Assembly (NCBI GenBank): GCA_905221605.1
Contig: CAJNDS010002273.1
Span: forward strand, 62,001 to 126,000
DNA from: Symbiodinium natans
Lineage: Eukaryota; Sar; Dinophyceae; Suessiales; Symbiodiniaceae
Length of the DNA: 64,000 bases
Direction: 5' to 3'
This document shows, in pieces, positions 1-9,502 of this stretch (position 1 is the stretch's first letter; every line of letters starts with the position of its first letter). The translations under genes and the position numbers were made by a program. Under the pieces are notes generated by a model, which was given only the letters and a program-made list of their open reading frames with translations, was not told the origin of the DNA and ran no database searches.

Positions 1-3000
1 AGCAGGACTCGGACGCCAAGAAAAGGGCCAGGTTAAACAAGGCCCAAAAGGGAACTGGTGACGAGACGGAGGAGGGTGACAAAGGCAAAGGAAAAGGAAA
101 AAGGTACAGCGGGGATGGTGAACGTCCTTTCTGTTGGATATATGGGAAGACAGAAGCAGGCTGCAAGTTCGGATCACGGTGCAAATTTCGCCATGACAAG
201 GACTCCCTGGAGCGTGGAAGATGTTTTGAATGTGGGGCCATTGGCCATTTACAGCCGCAGTGTCCATACAAAGATGGTGTAAGTTCCAATGCGGACTTAA
301 ACCCTGAAAGGAATAGATCTAAAGGGAATTCTCCCAAAGGGGGAAAGGGCGGCAAAGGTGCGAAATGGGGAAATGCCAAAAAGGCAGAAGTGGCTGAAGT
401 GGGAGATGAGATGGCTAATGCGGGATTGGATAAAGGTTCTGCAAGTCCCTCATCACCATCCACAACCAATCAGGTCCTTGCTGAAGCGTTGGAAGTGCTG
501 AAATCTATGAAGCTGTCATCAGCGCAGTCAGCATCAAGCGGAGAGCCCAGCGTTCGAATGTTATGTGACTCTGGATTGTTTCAGCAGGACGGGAGAGTGG
601 CGTTGGTGGATACAGCTGCTACGCATCTTGTGCGGACGCTTTTTCCATGGGAATGTTTACCCGACACTACTGTTATGGTGCAAAGCGCGCTTGGTGGTGT
701 GACAATGAGGATTACAGAGAAAGGGACGTTGATTAGGGAAGACAATGGGCCCCTGATTATCCCTCTCTGGTTGATCTTGGAGTTTGGGGCGAACCTCACC
801 GTGATCAATGGGATGTGTCACGTGAGTGCAAAATCTTCGCTGGACCAACTCTTATGGTTTGAACATGGCTGTTTGGTTATGGATTACAAAACAGCTGAGA
901 AAATGGTTTTGCATGCTGAAAGGCAGCGTGCGTCGTTGTCCCATTCTCAATGGAGGAATGGAAGGGCGGACTGTGGAGTCGGTTCGTCTGATGCCACGTT
1001 GTTGCCGAAGCAGGGAGAAGGCCGAGGAGTATGCGTTCTACATGTGGCCAGGGTTTCTGACACCAATGAGTGTTCGGGAATGGGCATGTTGGACTCGGGA
1101 GCATCACATCCTCTCAGATCACTTCGTCCTGGTGAACAGCTTCCGCAGCAAAAGGTGTTGGTGTCTTTAGCTGTTGGATCTCGGGAGATGTGTATTACCC
1201 CAGGTGGGACCCTGGTAACTCCTGAAATGGTAGATCCACTAGTGCCAATTGGCAAAGCGAGCGCCTTGGTTGGTCTCAGAGTTCAGTGGCGTGGTGGCAA
1301 GTGCACAGCCTCACATCCTGTTCTGGGAGAACTTCGCGTTCGTGATCTGAATGGGTGCCCTTGTTTGGAAAAGGAGGTGGCGCTTCAGATCATTGATGAA
1401 ATGGATTGGTGTTCACCAAAGCAAGCATTGAAGGTGGCACGTATGGTTCAAGGGTGTCCGAATACGGACAACGAGGTGGCTGTAAAAGCGTCGTTGCAAA
1501 GCGCAGCGCGGACAGCGTCAGCGAATGAGGAGGAGTTCGTCCAGGCATGCTGGCGGTTTCTTCGGTGGTATTATGGGGATATACCAGAAAATATGCTGAT
1601 GGAGCTGTTGCCACGTGGAGATATTGCGGCGTTGCCTTTCAACCGTCATAAAAGGAGACGGCTGGCACGAGCAAAAAGGGTGGTGGTACACCTATTTTCG
1701 GGAAAACAAAAATGGCATTTTCCCAGTCGGGATGTGGAGGTACTGGAGCTGGATTTGAAGAAAGGCGGTGACCTACATAATTCGAGCGTCTGGAAGTATC
1801 TTCTGCATCTGGCGGCTGAAGGAAAGGTGGTTGCTGTGGTTGGAGGACCTCCATGCAGGACAGTGTCAAGGTTGAGAGGTGAAGACGGTGGTCCACCTGT
1901 ATTACGCCGACGCTGTGGGCCTGAACGGTTGGGGTTAAAGAGTCTTCCTTGGCCACATCAAGAATTAGCTCAAAAGGATGGTGTTTTACTTCTGAAGATG
2001 CTTTTCCTATATGACGTGGCGGTGCATTCAAGGTGTGGAACTGCTGAAGTCATCAATGGGAGTTCTGTCTTCTTTGGTATGGAAAGCCCTGGGGACCCTG
2101 AACTCATAGGGAAGGATTTTTCTCAGAACGGCAAAACGGTCTTGAGTGCTGAGGATCTGGTGGATGGTTCTCAGGAAGGGCTCTCAAGTCCTACCTTCTG
2201 GAGTTGGCCAGAGGTGAAAAGCTTTTGTGAGCGTTATGGAATGTACGCTGCACATTTTGATCAGGGAGCATTGGGACATGCTCTGGTGAAACCTACGACT
2301 TTCCTGGTGTCTGATATGGAACTGTGGGAATCGTTGGAACAGGTTCGCGTGGTTGTTCCGTGGTCGGCAACATTCGCTTCTACCCTGGAAGAACGTATTG
2401 GACAGTCCTCCATATGGGCGCGATGGGCGTTTGGATTGGTTAAAAGAATACGTCACAGGTTGGCACAATGGTTGCATGAGAGCGATGCTGAACGGGAAGC
2501 TATGGTGTTAAAAAAGGAAGAACGAGAAGGGACGTTACGGAGGCTGACAACGGAGGAGCGAGCTTTCCGTGACCATTGCCTAAGGGGGCATATTCCTTTC
2601 AGACGTGATTGTCAAATTTGTGTGTCTGCCGCTGGAAAAGAGCGTCGCCATTTGAGGCGGAAACATGGGGATGCTTACACTTTATCACTGGACTTAGCAG
2701 GTCCATACAAGTGTTCAAAGGATGCTCACCAGCAGAAGCCACGACACGCTGTTATTGGTGTGTATCAATTTCCAATGTTGGATCCCAATGTGGGTCACCC
2801 TCTTGAAAAGGAGGAAGATGCGGATGAGGTGGAAGATCAGGTGGTAGATGAAGGTGCTGGTGTTGGAGAATGGTTAGGCGATGCCGTCGCGAACTTCGAG
2901 GAGGAAGACTCTGCACCGGTGGAACCTGCACCAGTTCTGGAGGCAGAGGTGTTGAAAATCCAAGCTTCTGAAAAATCCTGGAAGGAACTGAGGGACCATT

Positions 3001-6000
3001 TGACCCAACCTGTCCGTATGATCAACTTCGTTATGGTGGAGCCGATTGTGGATAAACAGCAAACAACTGTTTTGTCAGCGGTTCAAAGAATGATGGTGCG
3101 CTTGCAGAGACATGGGTATCCGGTGTTGAGAATCCACTCAGATCGAGCGGGGGAGTTTGTCAATGCACGCTTCCGGTCCTTTTGTGAAACTCGTCTGATA
3201 TATAGGACCACTGGTGATCCTGGAGTCCCGCAAACAAATGGGCGCGCTGAAGCATGTGTGGGTTTATTCAAACGTGGTGTGAGGTCGCTCTTAAAGGAGG
3301 CGCGACTCGGGCCGGCGTACTGGGCACTGGCTGCTCGCCATTGGTCAATGTTACGGTGGCAGAAAGCTGAAAGGGAGTTGGGTTTGAAACCGAAAGCATT
3401 GCTTCCCTTTGGTGCTCAGATTCAAGTCAAACGTCGTCCGTGGGAGTTGCTGGGTCCGGATGGAACAAAGAAAGGTCGGCAATGGGTCGATCGTACGCAG
3501 CCCGCGCTTCTTTTGGGTCCATGCGATGACCTACCTGGTGGTTATTGGGTGGAAGCTCAAGGGACTGCCAAAGATCCGGATGAACTGGTGTTATTTCCCT
3601 GCACTACGATTTTTTCCAATATAAAGGAACCACCTGCATTGGAGCTGGAAGGGGTGGTAGAAGAACAGGAGCCTTCTCCTCCGGAGCATCGTCTCAAGGG
3701 GAAAAAACCAGCGCTTCGGTTCGCTGATGAGGAAGGTCCTCCTTTACCTCCACCTCGCGATCCTCCGGCTCACCGTCGGTTAAAAGAAAAAAGCCCGGCC
3801 TCTTCACTGCGTGGTCATGTGGGCTCTTTGCGCTTGCTTCGCAAGCGGGGGGAGAGTCCGCCCTTAGAAATTTTCGAGGATGACATGCAGGGTTTGGGGG
3901 AGCTGGAAGAAAATGCAGATGTTGAGGACAATGTTCCTGGTGATGAGTATTGGCCGACATGCTGTTCTCCTCATGAAAATGCTTATTTGGTCTGCAAAAG
4001 TGAGACTGCCGAGGATGGAACACAGTTGGAAAAAGAAGAACAAAAAGCCAAGTCAATGTATGAAAGGTCTATGTATGATTACGTGGACTGTGAGGAGCTT
4101 TTGGAAGGGATTGTATACCCAAAGAGGGTGAATCGGAGAGGTGGTATCAACAATTGGTGCACAAGTACGCGAGCTCTGGTGTTGGGCCACTATACTCATG
4201 GCGGAGTGTGTGGTATTACAAAGGAGACCCATCGAAGGCCATGGCTATGTCGTTATTTGACATCATTTGTGAAGCACCACAATCCTGAAGCCAAATTTTC
4301 TGCTCTTCAGATCTCGTGCAATGCTCCGGTATCATTGCATAGGGATAGTCACAATGAAAAGCATTGCTGCAATTATGTGTGTGGCTTTGGTGACTATAAA
4401 GAGGGTCAGCTGTGGGTTGAGGATGAAAAGGTTTTGGAGGAAGGAGCTGAAGTGGTGGAGCAATCCTATGGGAAGAAAGTCTTACCTGGAAAATTAGTGG
4501 ATATCCATTGGAACTTCATGTCGTTCTTTCCGAGAAAACTGCATGGTCCTATGCCTTGGAAAGGGAACAGAGTATCCTTGACAGGGTACACACCTGTTTT
4601 TATGGAGCGATTGAGCTACAAGGATAGGTGCTATCTACTCCAATGCAAGTTTCCTCTTCCGGAACCACAAGCTGAAGAAGGTGAAAAAAGGAAATGGTTA
4701 AAAATGACGCTGAGAGAAACCTCGCTGGACGACCTTGCAGAGGAAGTCGACTATGCTGTGTTTGAAGCGCATCAATGGGCTCTAGAAGAGCATTTGAGTA
4801 TTCGACGCCTAATTGCTGAACAGGAATGTTGCATTTTGGACGAGTTCCATGGATCGGCCAATGAGTCGAATGATGAAAAAGGATCGGAGACCAGAGAATG
4901 GCTGGTTAAAGCAAAAAGGGCTGAGGAACAGCTCTCGAAGTTTTTGGTCAAAGCAGCTCAAGTTCAGCAAGTGGTACAAGAGAATACTGCGCTGGAGGCA
5001 GCGGAGGAGGTCGAGTTCCTGCAAACAAAAACAATCCCTACACAAGAAGCCATGCAAGAGCTGGAGAAGTGGAGGGAATCATTGTCGGACGAGGTGAAGT
5101 CTTTGGTTAAAGAGTTGGAAGTGGTGGAACCAACAACTCAAGAAAAGCTGGACAAATTGGCGGAAGAGCCTAATGCACCGGTGATTGAGTACGTTCCCAG
5201 TCTGGTGGTGTTTACCCGAAAACAAGGGACAGGGAGGAGGCGTGCCCGTATCTGTGCATGTGGGAACTTTATTTCGTCAACGGCAGCTACAGAATACGAA
5301 GGGCCAAGGTCCCTCAGTCGTCACTCGCTGTACGCTCCAGGTTTAGATTCAACTACATTTAGGTGCCAAGTGAGGCACGCAGCACATATGGTGTGGATCA
5401 TCGCTGGCTTAGACATCTCCAAAGCTTTTCTGACGGCGCCGATGAATAGGGCGCAAAGAGAAGGGCGTTTGGTGGTGGTGCAGCCCCCAAGGGCGGCGGT
5501 GAAATTGGGTCTTTGCACAAAAGAGGAGCGGTGGATTGTGAGGAAGGCCTTGTACGGTTTGGCCGAAAGTCCTGCAGCATGGGTGGAGTGGCGAGACCAA
5601 CGTCTTCAAGGCATGTCTTGGGTGTCAAAGGATGGACAAGCAATGAGCTTTCAGAGGTCCAATGCAGACCCAAGTCTGTTCCTTATTATGGCACAAGAGA
5701 AGCCGGAAGGTGCAAGCAAGTTGGTAGGGACAATGGGTCTTTACGTGGATGATTTTTTGATGGCTGGGACTATGACAGTGCTCCGGGAAGCCTTGGAACA
5801 GATCAGGAAGGAGTGGAAAACTTCTGAACCCGAGTTCTGTGGTCCAGGCTGTGGTGATGGATTCCTGAAGTTTTTGGGTGTCCAAATCTGGTACCGAAAT
5901 GGCAGCTTCTTTCTCAACCAAGAGGACTTTGTGAGAGATTTGCTGAACCGAAGAGGGTATCAGGTTGATGAAACTGGAAAAGGTAGTAACCTGCCAGTGG

Positions 6001-7244
6001 TGAAAGAAACTCCAGGTGAAGAAGAGGAGGTGGATATTCCCTCCTTGCGAGCGGCTCAAGGTGCCGTAGGGGAGTTCCTCTGGGTGGCAATCAAAACTCG
6101 ACCTGATTTGGCTTTCTGCACAAGCCAGTTGTCTTTGTGGACATCCCGAAGGCCGCGATTTGTGGTTAAAAAGGCTGAGGAGGTATTTCGATACCTTGCT
6201 GCAACTCCAACGTTAGGCCTGACGTTTGGTGCAATCGCAACATGCGAAAAAGAAAGGAATGAGGTGTTGCGTTATGGGCGAGGCGTCAAGGTGGTGGAGT
6301 CTTACGCGGATGCTAGCTTTGCAGCAGGTGAAAACGAAAAGAGCCACTCAGGAGCGGTGGTGGTTTGGGGTGATTGTCCAGTGATGTGGGCAACGCAGAG
6401 ACAATCAACGGTGGCTTTGAGCACTGCTGAAGCTGAATTGCATGCATCTATAGAGGGAGCAACGATGATCCAGTCGTGTACCCCTATAATTGCCGCTTTG
6501 GTTGGAACAGGTGAAGAATCGCTGCAAAAGGTGCTGTATACAGATTCGGTTTCGACGTGTTCAATCATTCAATATCCTGCTGGTAGCTGGAGAACAAGAC
6601 ACCTGAGAATTCGAGCAGCTGGTGTCAGGTCTCTGGTGGACCGTGGTTACATGGTGATAGCGCATCTTCGTGGTGAGTATATGATTACTGACCTGTTGAC
6701 AAAATTGATGAGTGGACAGGTTTATGCAAAGCAAAAGGCACTTTGGGGTCTCCAACTGTTAGTGCAAGGAACTGACTTGAAAAGGGCCTCTCTTGCAATG
6801 GCGGTCATGATGGTGGCTGCATCCCTGCAAGGGATGGCAACAGGTGGAGAAGAAGTGTCAGCTGCTGGTTTCTTTTGCTCAGAAGAAGGGGTGTGCCAGG
6901 TCGCCAACACATCTACGGTTATGGTTCTGGCTCAAGGCATTGAAATGGTTATCAACAATTCAGACCTTGTTGCGTATTTGGTGGCAGCAATCATAATCTG
7001 GGAATTGACATGGTGCCTCTTTCGGCGGCTGTACAAATGGCTGTGGATCAAGAAAGTGGTGGTTATTCCTGCGAGTGCCACTCTGTATACAACAGTGGGT
7101 GGGAACTGTATGCACGCAAGCAGTGATTGTGATGTTCTGCGATATTCACAGCCCAGGGCTAAGACGCTTTGCAAGCATTGCCTCAAGGATGGCTGGGTGG
7201 TGAATGCTGAGTTCCTTGGTGAGGAACGGGCCGCTGGAACGTAA
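1..7244 (+). CDS. Copia-type Gag-Pol polyprotein, 5'-partial, otherwise open
   Basis: The frame is open from base 3 to the stop at 7242-7244 (about 2,413 codons), with no internal stop or shift. In order it encodes: a CCCH finger and a CCHC knuckle (codons near 130-265); two protease-like lobes (DTAATH near 609, DSGASH near 1092); a C5-methyltransferase-like domain (HLFSG at 1689, GGPPC at 1842); an integrase HHCC region (from 2570) and DD35E core (D at 2691, D at 3141, E at 3249); an oxygenase-like domain (HRD at 4338-4346, H at 4542, R at 4569); RT with YVDD at 5742-5753; RNase H with D at 6309, E at 6429, D at 6543 and D at 6690. Polyproteins of this class assemble virus-like particles, copy element RNA and insert the cDNA. 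This copy is the intact reference for the frameshifted copy 2. It has TDLLTK where copy 2 has ADLLTK. Confidence 0.93.
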   Translation, partial: QDSDAKKRARLNKAQKGTGDETEEGDKGKGKGKRYSGDGERPFCWIYGKTEAGCKFGSRCKFRHDKDSLERGRCFECGAIGHLQPQCPYKDGVSSNADLNPERNRSKGNSPKGGKGGKGAKWGNAKKAEVAEVGDEMANAGLDKGSASPSSPSTTNQVLAEALEVLKSMKLSSAQSASSGEPSVRMLCDSGLFQQDGRVALVDTAATHLVRTLFPWECLPDTTVMVQSALGGVTMRITEKGTLIREDNGPLIIPLWLILEFGANLTVINGMCHVSAKSSLDQLLWFEHGCLVMDYKTAEKMVLHAERQRASLSHSQWRNGRADCGVGSSDATLLPKQGEGRGVCVLHVARVSDTNECSGMGMLDSGASHPLRSLRPGEQLPQQKVLVSLAVGSREMCITPGGTLVTPEMVDPLVPIGKASALVGLRVQWRGGKCTASHPVLGELRVRDLNGCPCLEKEVALQIIDEMDWCSPKQALKVARMVQGCPNTDNEVAVKASLQSAARTASANEEEFVQACWRFLRWYYGDIPENMLMELLPRGDIAALPFNRHKRRRLARAKRVVVHLFSGKQKWHFPSRDVEVLELDLKKGGDLHNSSVWKYLLHLAAEGKVVAVVGGPPCRTVSRLRGEDGGPPVLRRRCGPERLGLKSLPWPHQELAQKDGVLLLKMLFLYDVAVHSRCGTAEVINGSSVFFGMESPGDPELIGKDFSQNGKTVLSAEDLVDGSQEGLSSPTFWSWPEVKSFCERYGMYAAHFDQGALGHALVKPTTFLVSDMELWESLEQVRVVVPWSATFASTLEERIGQSSIWARWAFGLVKRIRHRLAQWLHESDAEREAMVLKKEEREGTLRRLTTEERAFRDHCLRGHIPFRRDCQICVSAAGKERRHLRRKHGDAYTLSLDLAGPYKCSKDAHQQKPRHAVIGVYQFPMLDPNVGHPLEKEEDADEVEDQVVDEGAGVGEWLGDAVANFEEEDSAPVEPAPVLEAEVLKIQASEKSWKELRDHLTQPVRMINFVMVEPIVDKQQTTVLSAVQRMMVRLQRHGYPVLRIHSDRAGEFVNARFRSFCETRLIYRTTGDPGVPQTNGRAEACVGLFKRGVRSLLKEARLGPAYWALAARHWSMLRWQKAERELGLKPKALLPFGAQIQVKRRPWELLGPDGTKKGRQWVDRTQPALLLGPCDDLPGGYWVEAQGTAKDPDELVLFPCTTIFSNIKEPPALELEGVVEEQEPSPPEHRLKGKKPALRFADEEGPPLPPPRDPPAHRRLKEKSPASSLRGHVGSLRLLRKRGESPPLEIFEDDMQGLGELEENADVEDNVPGDEYWPTCCSPHENAYLVCKSETAEDGTQLEKEEQKAKSMYERSMYDYVDCEELLEGIVYPKRVNRRGGINNWCTSTRALVLGHYTHGGVCGITKETHRRPWLCRYLTSFVKHHNPEAKFSALQISCNAPVSLHRDSHNEKHCCNYVCGFGDYKEGQLWVEDEKVLEEGAEVVEQSYGKKVLPGKLVDIHWNFMSFFPRKLHGPMPWKGNRVSLTGYTPVFMERLSYKDRCYLLQCKFPLPEPQAEEGEKRKWLKMTLRETSLDDLAEEVDYAVFEAHQWALEEHLSIRRLIAEQECCILDEFHGSANESNDEKGSETREWLVKAKRAEEQLSKFLVKAAQVQQVVQENTALEAAEEVEFLQTKTIPTQEAMQELEKWRESLSDEVKSLVKELEVVEPTTQEKLDKLAEEPNAPVIEYVPSLVVFTRKQGTGRRRARICACGNFISSTAATEYEGPRSLSRHSLYAPGLDSTTFRCQVRHAAHMVWIIAGLDISKAFLTAPMNRAQREGRLVVVQPPRAAVKLGLCTKEERWIVRKALYGLAESPAAWVEWRDQRLQGMSWVSKDGQAMSFQRSNADPSLFLIMAQEKPEGASKLVGTMGLYVDDFLMAGTMTVLREALEQIRKEWKTSEPEFCGPGCGDGFLKFLGVQIWYRNGSFFLNQEDFVRDLLNRRGYQVDETGKGSNLPVVKETPGEEEEVDIPSLRAAQGAVGEFLWVAIKTRPDLAFCTSQLSLWTSRRPRFVVKKAEEVFRYLAATPTLGLTFGAIATCEKERNEVLRYGRGVKVVESYADASFAAGENEKSHSGAVVVWGDCPVMWATQRQSTVALSTAEAELHASIEGATMIQSCTPIIAALVGTGEESLQKVLYTDSVSTCSIIQYPAGSWRTRHLRIRAAGVRSLVDRGYMVIAHLRGEYMITDLLTKLMSGQVYAKQKALWGLQLLVQGTDLKRASLAMAVMMVAASLQGMATGGEEVSAAGFFCSEEGVCQVANTSTVMVLAQGIEMVINNSDLVAYLVAAIIIWELTWCLFRRLYKWLWIKKVVVIPASATLYTTVGGNCMHASSDCDVLRYSQPRAKTLCKHCLKDGWVVNAEFLGEERAAGT

Positions 7245-7420
7245 ACTTTTTCAAGTTCGAGGTGAAGAAATCCTCAGTGGTAAGGGATTCGGCCAATGAG
7301 CTGAAGGGGCGTCCTGGAAGACGTAAAACCATAATGTGCATTTCAAGCAGCTGGCTGCTGCCTAAACGGTGGTTTTTGGCCAGAATCTGCACCTCCAACG
7401 TGTCCTAGGAAATCCTAGGA

Positions 7421-7429
7421 CAGGGGGAG
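7421..7429 (+). other. Polypurine tract of copy 1
   Basis: A purine run (AGGGGGAG) sits directly before the 3' LTR, where plus-strand DNA priming is expected. It follows a short imperfect palindrome, CCTAGGAAATCCTAGG, at about 7404-7419. The same arrangement precedes the 3' LTR of copy 2. Confidence 0.75.
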
Positions 7430-7650
7430 TGCGGAGCTGCAACTGGTATTGTAGAAAGAAGTTAGTGTTGGGTGTTGAAAGGGTCAATGTACCCGGGAAT
7501 CTCTTTTGGCTCAAGACTGGGCCATGTGCCTGGTAGTAAAAGGTGAGTGCCCTGTGGTTTGGGTTTGTTGTGTGGTTGATCCAGGGAAATCAAGGGATTC
7601 TGTTGGGGTTGACTTTTCGGTTTCTCGTCCCCCTTCGGGTTCCCCCCGTA
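7430..7650 (+). repeat. 3' LTR of copy 1
   Basis: 221 bp, beginning TGCGG and ending CCGTA, identical by eye to both LTRs of copy 2. The 3' terminus is TA instead of the usual CA. The motif TTTTGGCTCAAG at 7504-7515 equals the last 12 nt of the dinoflagellate spliced leader. TAGGG (7651-7655) follows directly and is the right half of the target duplication. Confidence 0.92.
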
Positions 7651-7704
7651 TAGGGTTCAGGGTTTAGGGTTTAGGGTTTCGGGTTGAGGGTTGAGGGTTG
7701 CTTC

Positions 7705-9502
7705 AGAGTGTCAGAGCCGCCAGATTTTTCCCAGACTGGGCGCACCAAACCAGGACGATCTTGTCCATGCCGGCCTTTCGTGCGAGCTCTATGTGATGTG
7801 GAGGAGTACAACATGGGGGTTTCCGAAATTAGGGGTACCTTATTGGGGTCCTTATGATAATCGTGTAAACCTCCACATGGTACAGCATGGTACAACCCAG
7901 TATGCATTTGAGACGTTCCGCGGAGGCGCGAAGGCTTCAGAGTGCAGCTAAGTCTCCGAAGCCAGCTTGGAGCCATCTGGCGACCACGCCACCACAAGAA
8001 CCCAGTTCTGGTGTCCTGGGCAAGGATGCCCAAATCTGCGGCACTAGCTTCAGCAGTCTGATCATCCTTTGTGCAGCTAGGCAGCCTTTGCAGGTGTGCT
8101 TGGGAAGCTCTGTGTTGAGATCCCAGAGCCTGGCCACAGCTGGACAAAACCCAGCAGAAACGGCAACAGCACTTGCCGTCCCTCTTGCCTTACTGTGGAG
8201 TCGCCAGAACCGCTCGCCAGCTTGGTAGAGTCCGGAGAGAAGGCAACACAAAGAACAGCCTTCCAAGAATGAGCACTGGCCCTGTGCGCACACAAACTTT
8301 ACTTCAGAATAACACCAGCCCGGGCCTTCATTCTGAGGCATGAACCGGAAAGCAATTGCTGAATGAGTTAAATGGTTGCATGAGGTTGCCTGGCAACAAA
8401 CTACTGAACAAATCTGGGTAAGTTTGGTGAATATTTGGATGACTCTGGTGCTCGACGCATGCAAACTGCTCGAAGGGCATTTCGGCCTCGATATGCCCGC
8501 TGAGCGAGGACGTGCAGCGGGTAATGGGCCGCACACGGAAGACTGCCAAAGGGTAGTACACGACCTGCAGCCAGTCGGGCCAAGGCGGGGTAGGAAAAAA
8601 TGCCCTTGGCCAACCCTGCGCCGCAACAACCCAAACACAAACCTGCAAGGACTCAAGCTGACTCAAAAAGGCCGTGACGCAACTCGGATATCAAATGGCC
8701 TTCAACACCCTCTCCGTAGACTGCTGGCCCTTTGCAAGCTTGTTGAACGAGGCGGCTAGGTTCCTTGCAGGCTTGAAATCGTGCTTGGGTTTGGGGTTTA
8801 GGGGCTTTAGGGTTTAGGTTTTCATTGATTAGAGGCAAAAGTGTGCAACAGTAGACCTTTCTGCTGCTCAGCGTCGTGGTGATCTCTGAGTCTTCCAAGT
8901 GGAAGCTATATGGCATCTCTTCCTTGCTCTCCCACCCATCCGCGAGGTTTGTTTAGGGTTTAGGTTGTCTTACGAATTGTGGGGTGCAGTGGCTCATCCA
9001 AGCGGCCGCATTCTCGAGCAGCTGGTTCAGAAGCCTTTAGTTGCTGTCGGCTGTGGGCTCAACAACCACACATGCATGATGTGCATCCTGAACAACGCCT
9101 CATGATGCCACGGCCTATTCATTTCACAGGACCCGTGTCCGCGGGATCGGCAGCCGGATTTGCGTCCAGGGCACGTGCCAAGCTGCTCTCTGGACGTACC
9201 AAGGGGCACGTCCAGCTGTGGGCCAGCAGATTTCCTCACACATCGCAAGCCGAGAGCTGAGGCATCTTGAGCGCAATGCCGTTCAGCTTTCAACATCGTT
9301 GAACATGGCTGGGTTCTGTGTTGCATTTCGAAAGCGGGCGCAAGGGGAGGATGGGATAGCTGGGTATCGGGGAAGCAGCTTGTCCAATCTCAAGCGGCTC
9401 CAAACGCGCGAAGACCGCTTGATGCTCAGCAGTGACATGTGGTCAAGACAGCTGTCTGAGACTCACACCCTTCCGGGTCCACGAACTCAATGAGGGCTTG
9501 GC
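7705..9502 (-). CDS. NLE1: Notchless WD40 protein (NLE1 homologue), ten 5' exons, copy 1
   Basis: Notchless joins pre-60S ribosomal particles and is released by Rea1/Midasin during late maturation. It has an N-terminal NLE domain that binds the Rea1 MIDAS, then eight WD repeats. I joined exons 9469..9502, 9175..9234, 9010..9034, 8865..8922, 8700..8755, 8487..8564, 8189..8259, 8086..8129, 7957..8015 and about 7705..7774 in phase. Diagnostic strings are GPQLDVPLGTSREQLG and MPYSFHLEDSEITTTL (NLE domain), YYPLAVFRVRPITRC (family signature), CVAFSPDSTKLASGSGDSTV, RLWDLNTELPKHTCKG and NWVLVVAWSPDGSKLAS (WD repeats). Six introns are GC-AG, two GT-AG and one GA-AG. The extreme N-terminus and later WD repeats are not seen here. 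Exon 5 and exon 10 ends are uncertain. The gene is antisense to the retroelement. Confidence 0.87.
7814..7876. mobile_element. MITE-like GGTACC hairpin, degraded, in Notchless intron 9
   Basis: The stretch starts GGGGGTTTCCGAAATTAGGGG and ends in a partial inverse near CGTGTAAACCTCC. It belongs to the same family as hairpins at 18890, 36879, 38130, 40265 and 43055. It lies inside the 182-nt GA-AG intron of Notchless. An identical copy is in the duplicated segment at about 30599-30661. Confidence 0.6.

Larger units (their letters stand above)
1..7650 (+). mobile_element. Ty1/copia-like LTR retroelement, copy 1 (5' part outside window)
   Basis: The 5' LTR, leader and most of gag lie before the window. 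What is visible is the end of gag, pol and the 3' LTR (7430-7650). Position p matches position p+22786 of copy 2 before the copy-2 single-base deletion and p+22785 after it. The sequence 3' of the LTR is the same in both copies for another 5.8 kb, so the copies come from duplication of one insertion (or from redundant assembly), not from two separate insertions. Confidence 0.95.

Noticed and set aside
390-392. Start of the copy-1 polyprotein at GTG 390
   Set aside because: The frame is open back to the window edge and aligns with gag of copy 2, whose ATG is at 20809.
7937-8656. A single 239-codon minus-strand protein
   Set aside because: It is a patchwork of Notchless exons and introns read through in one frame; correct splicing gives phase-consistent exons.
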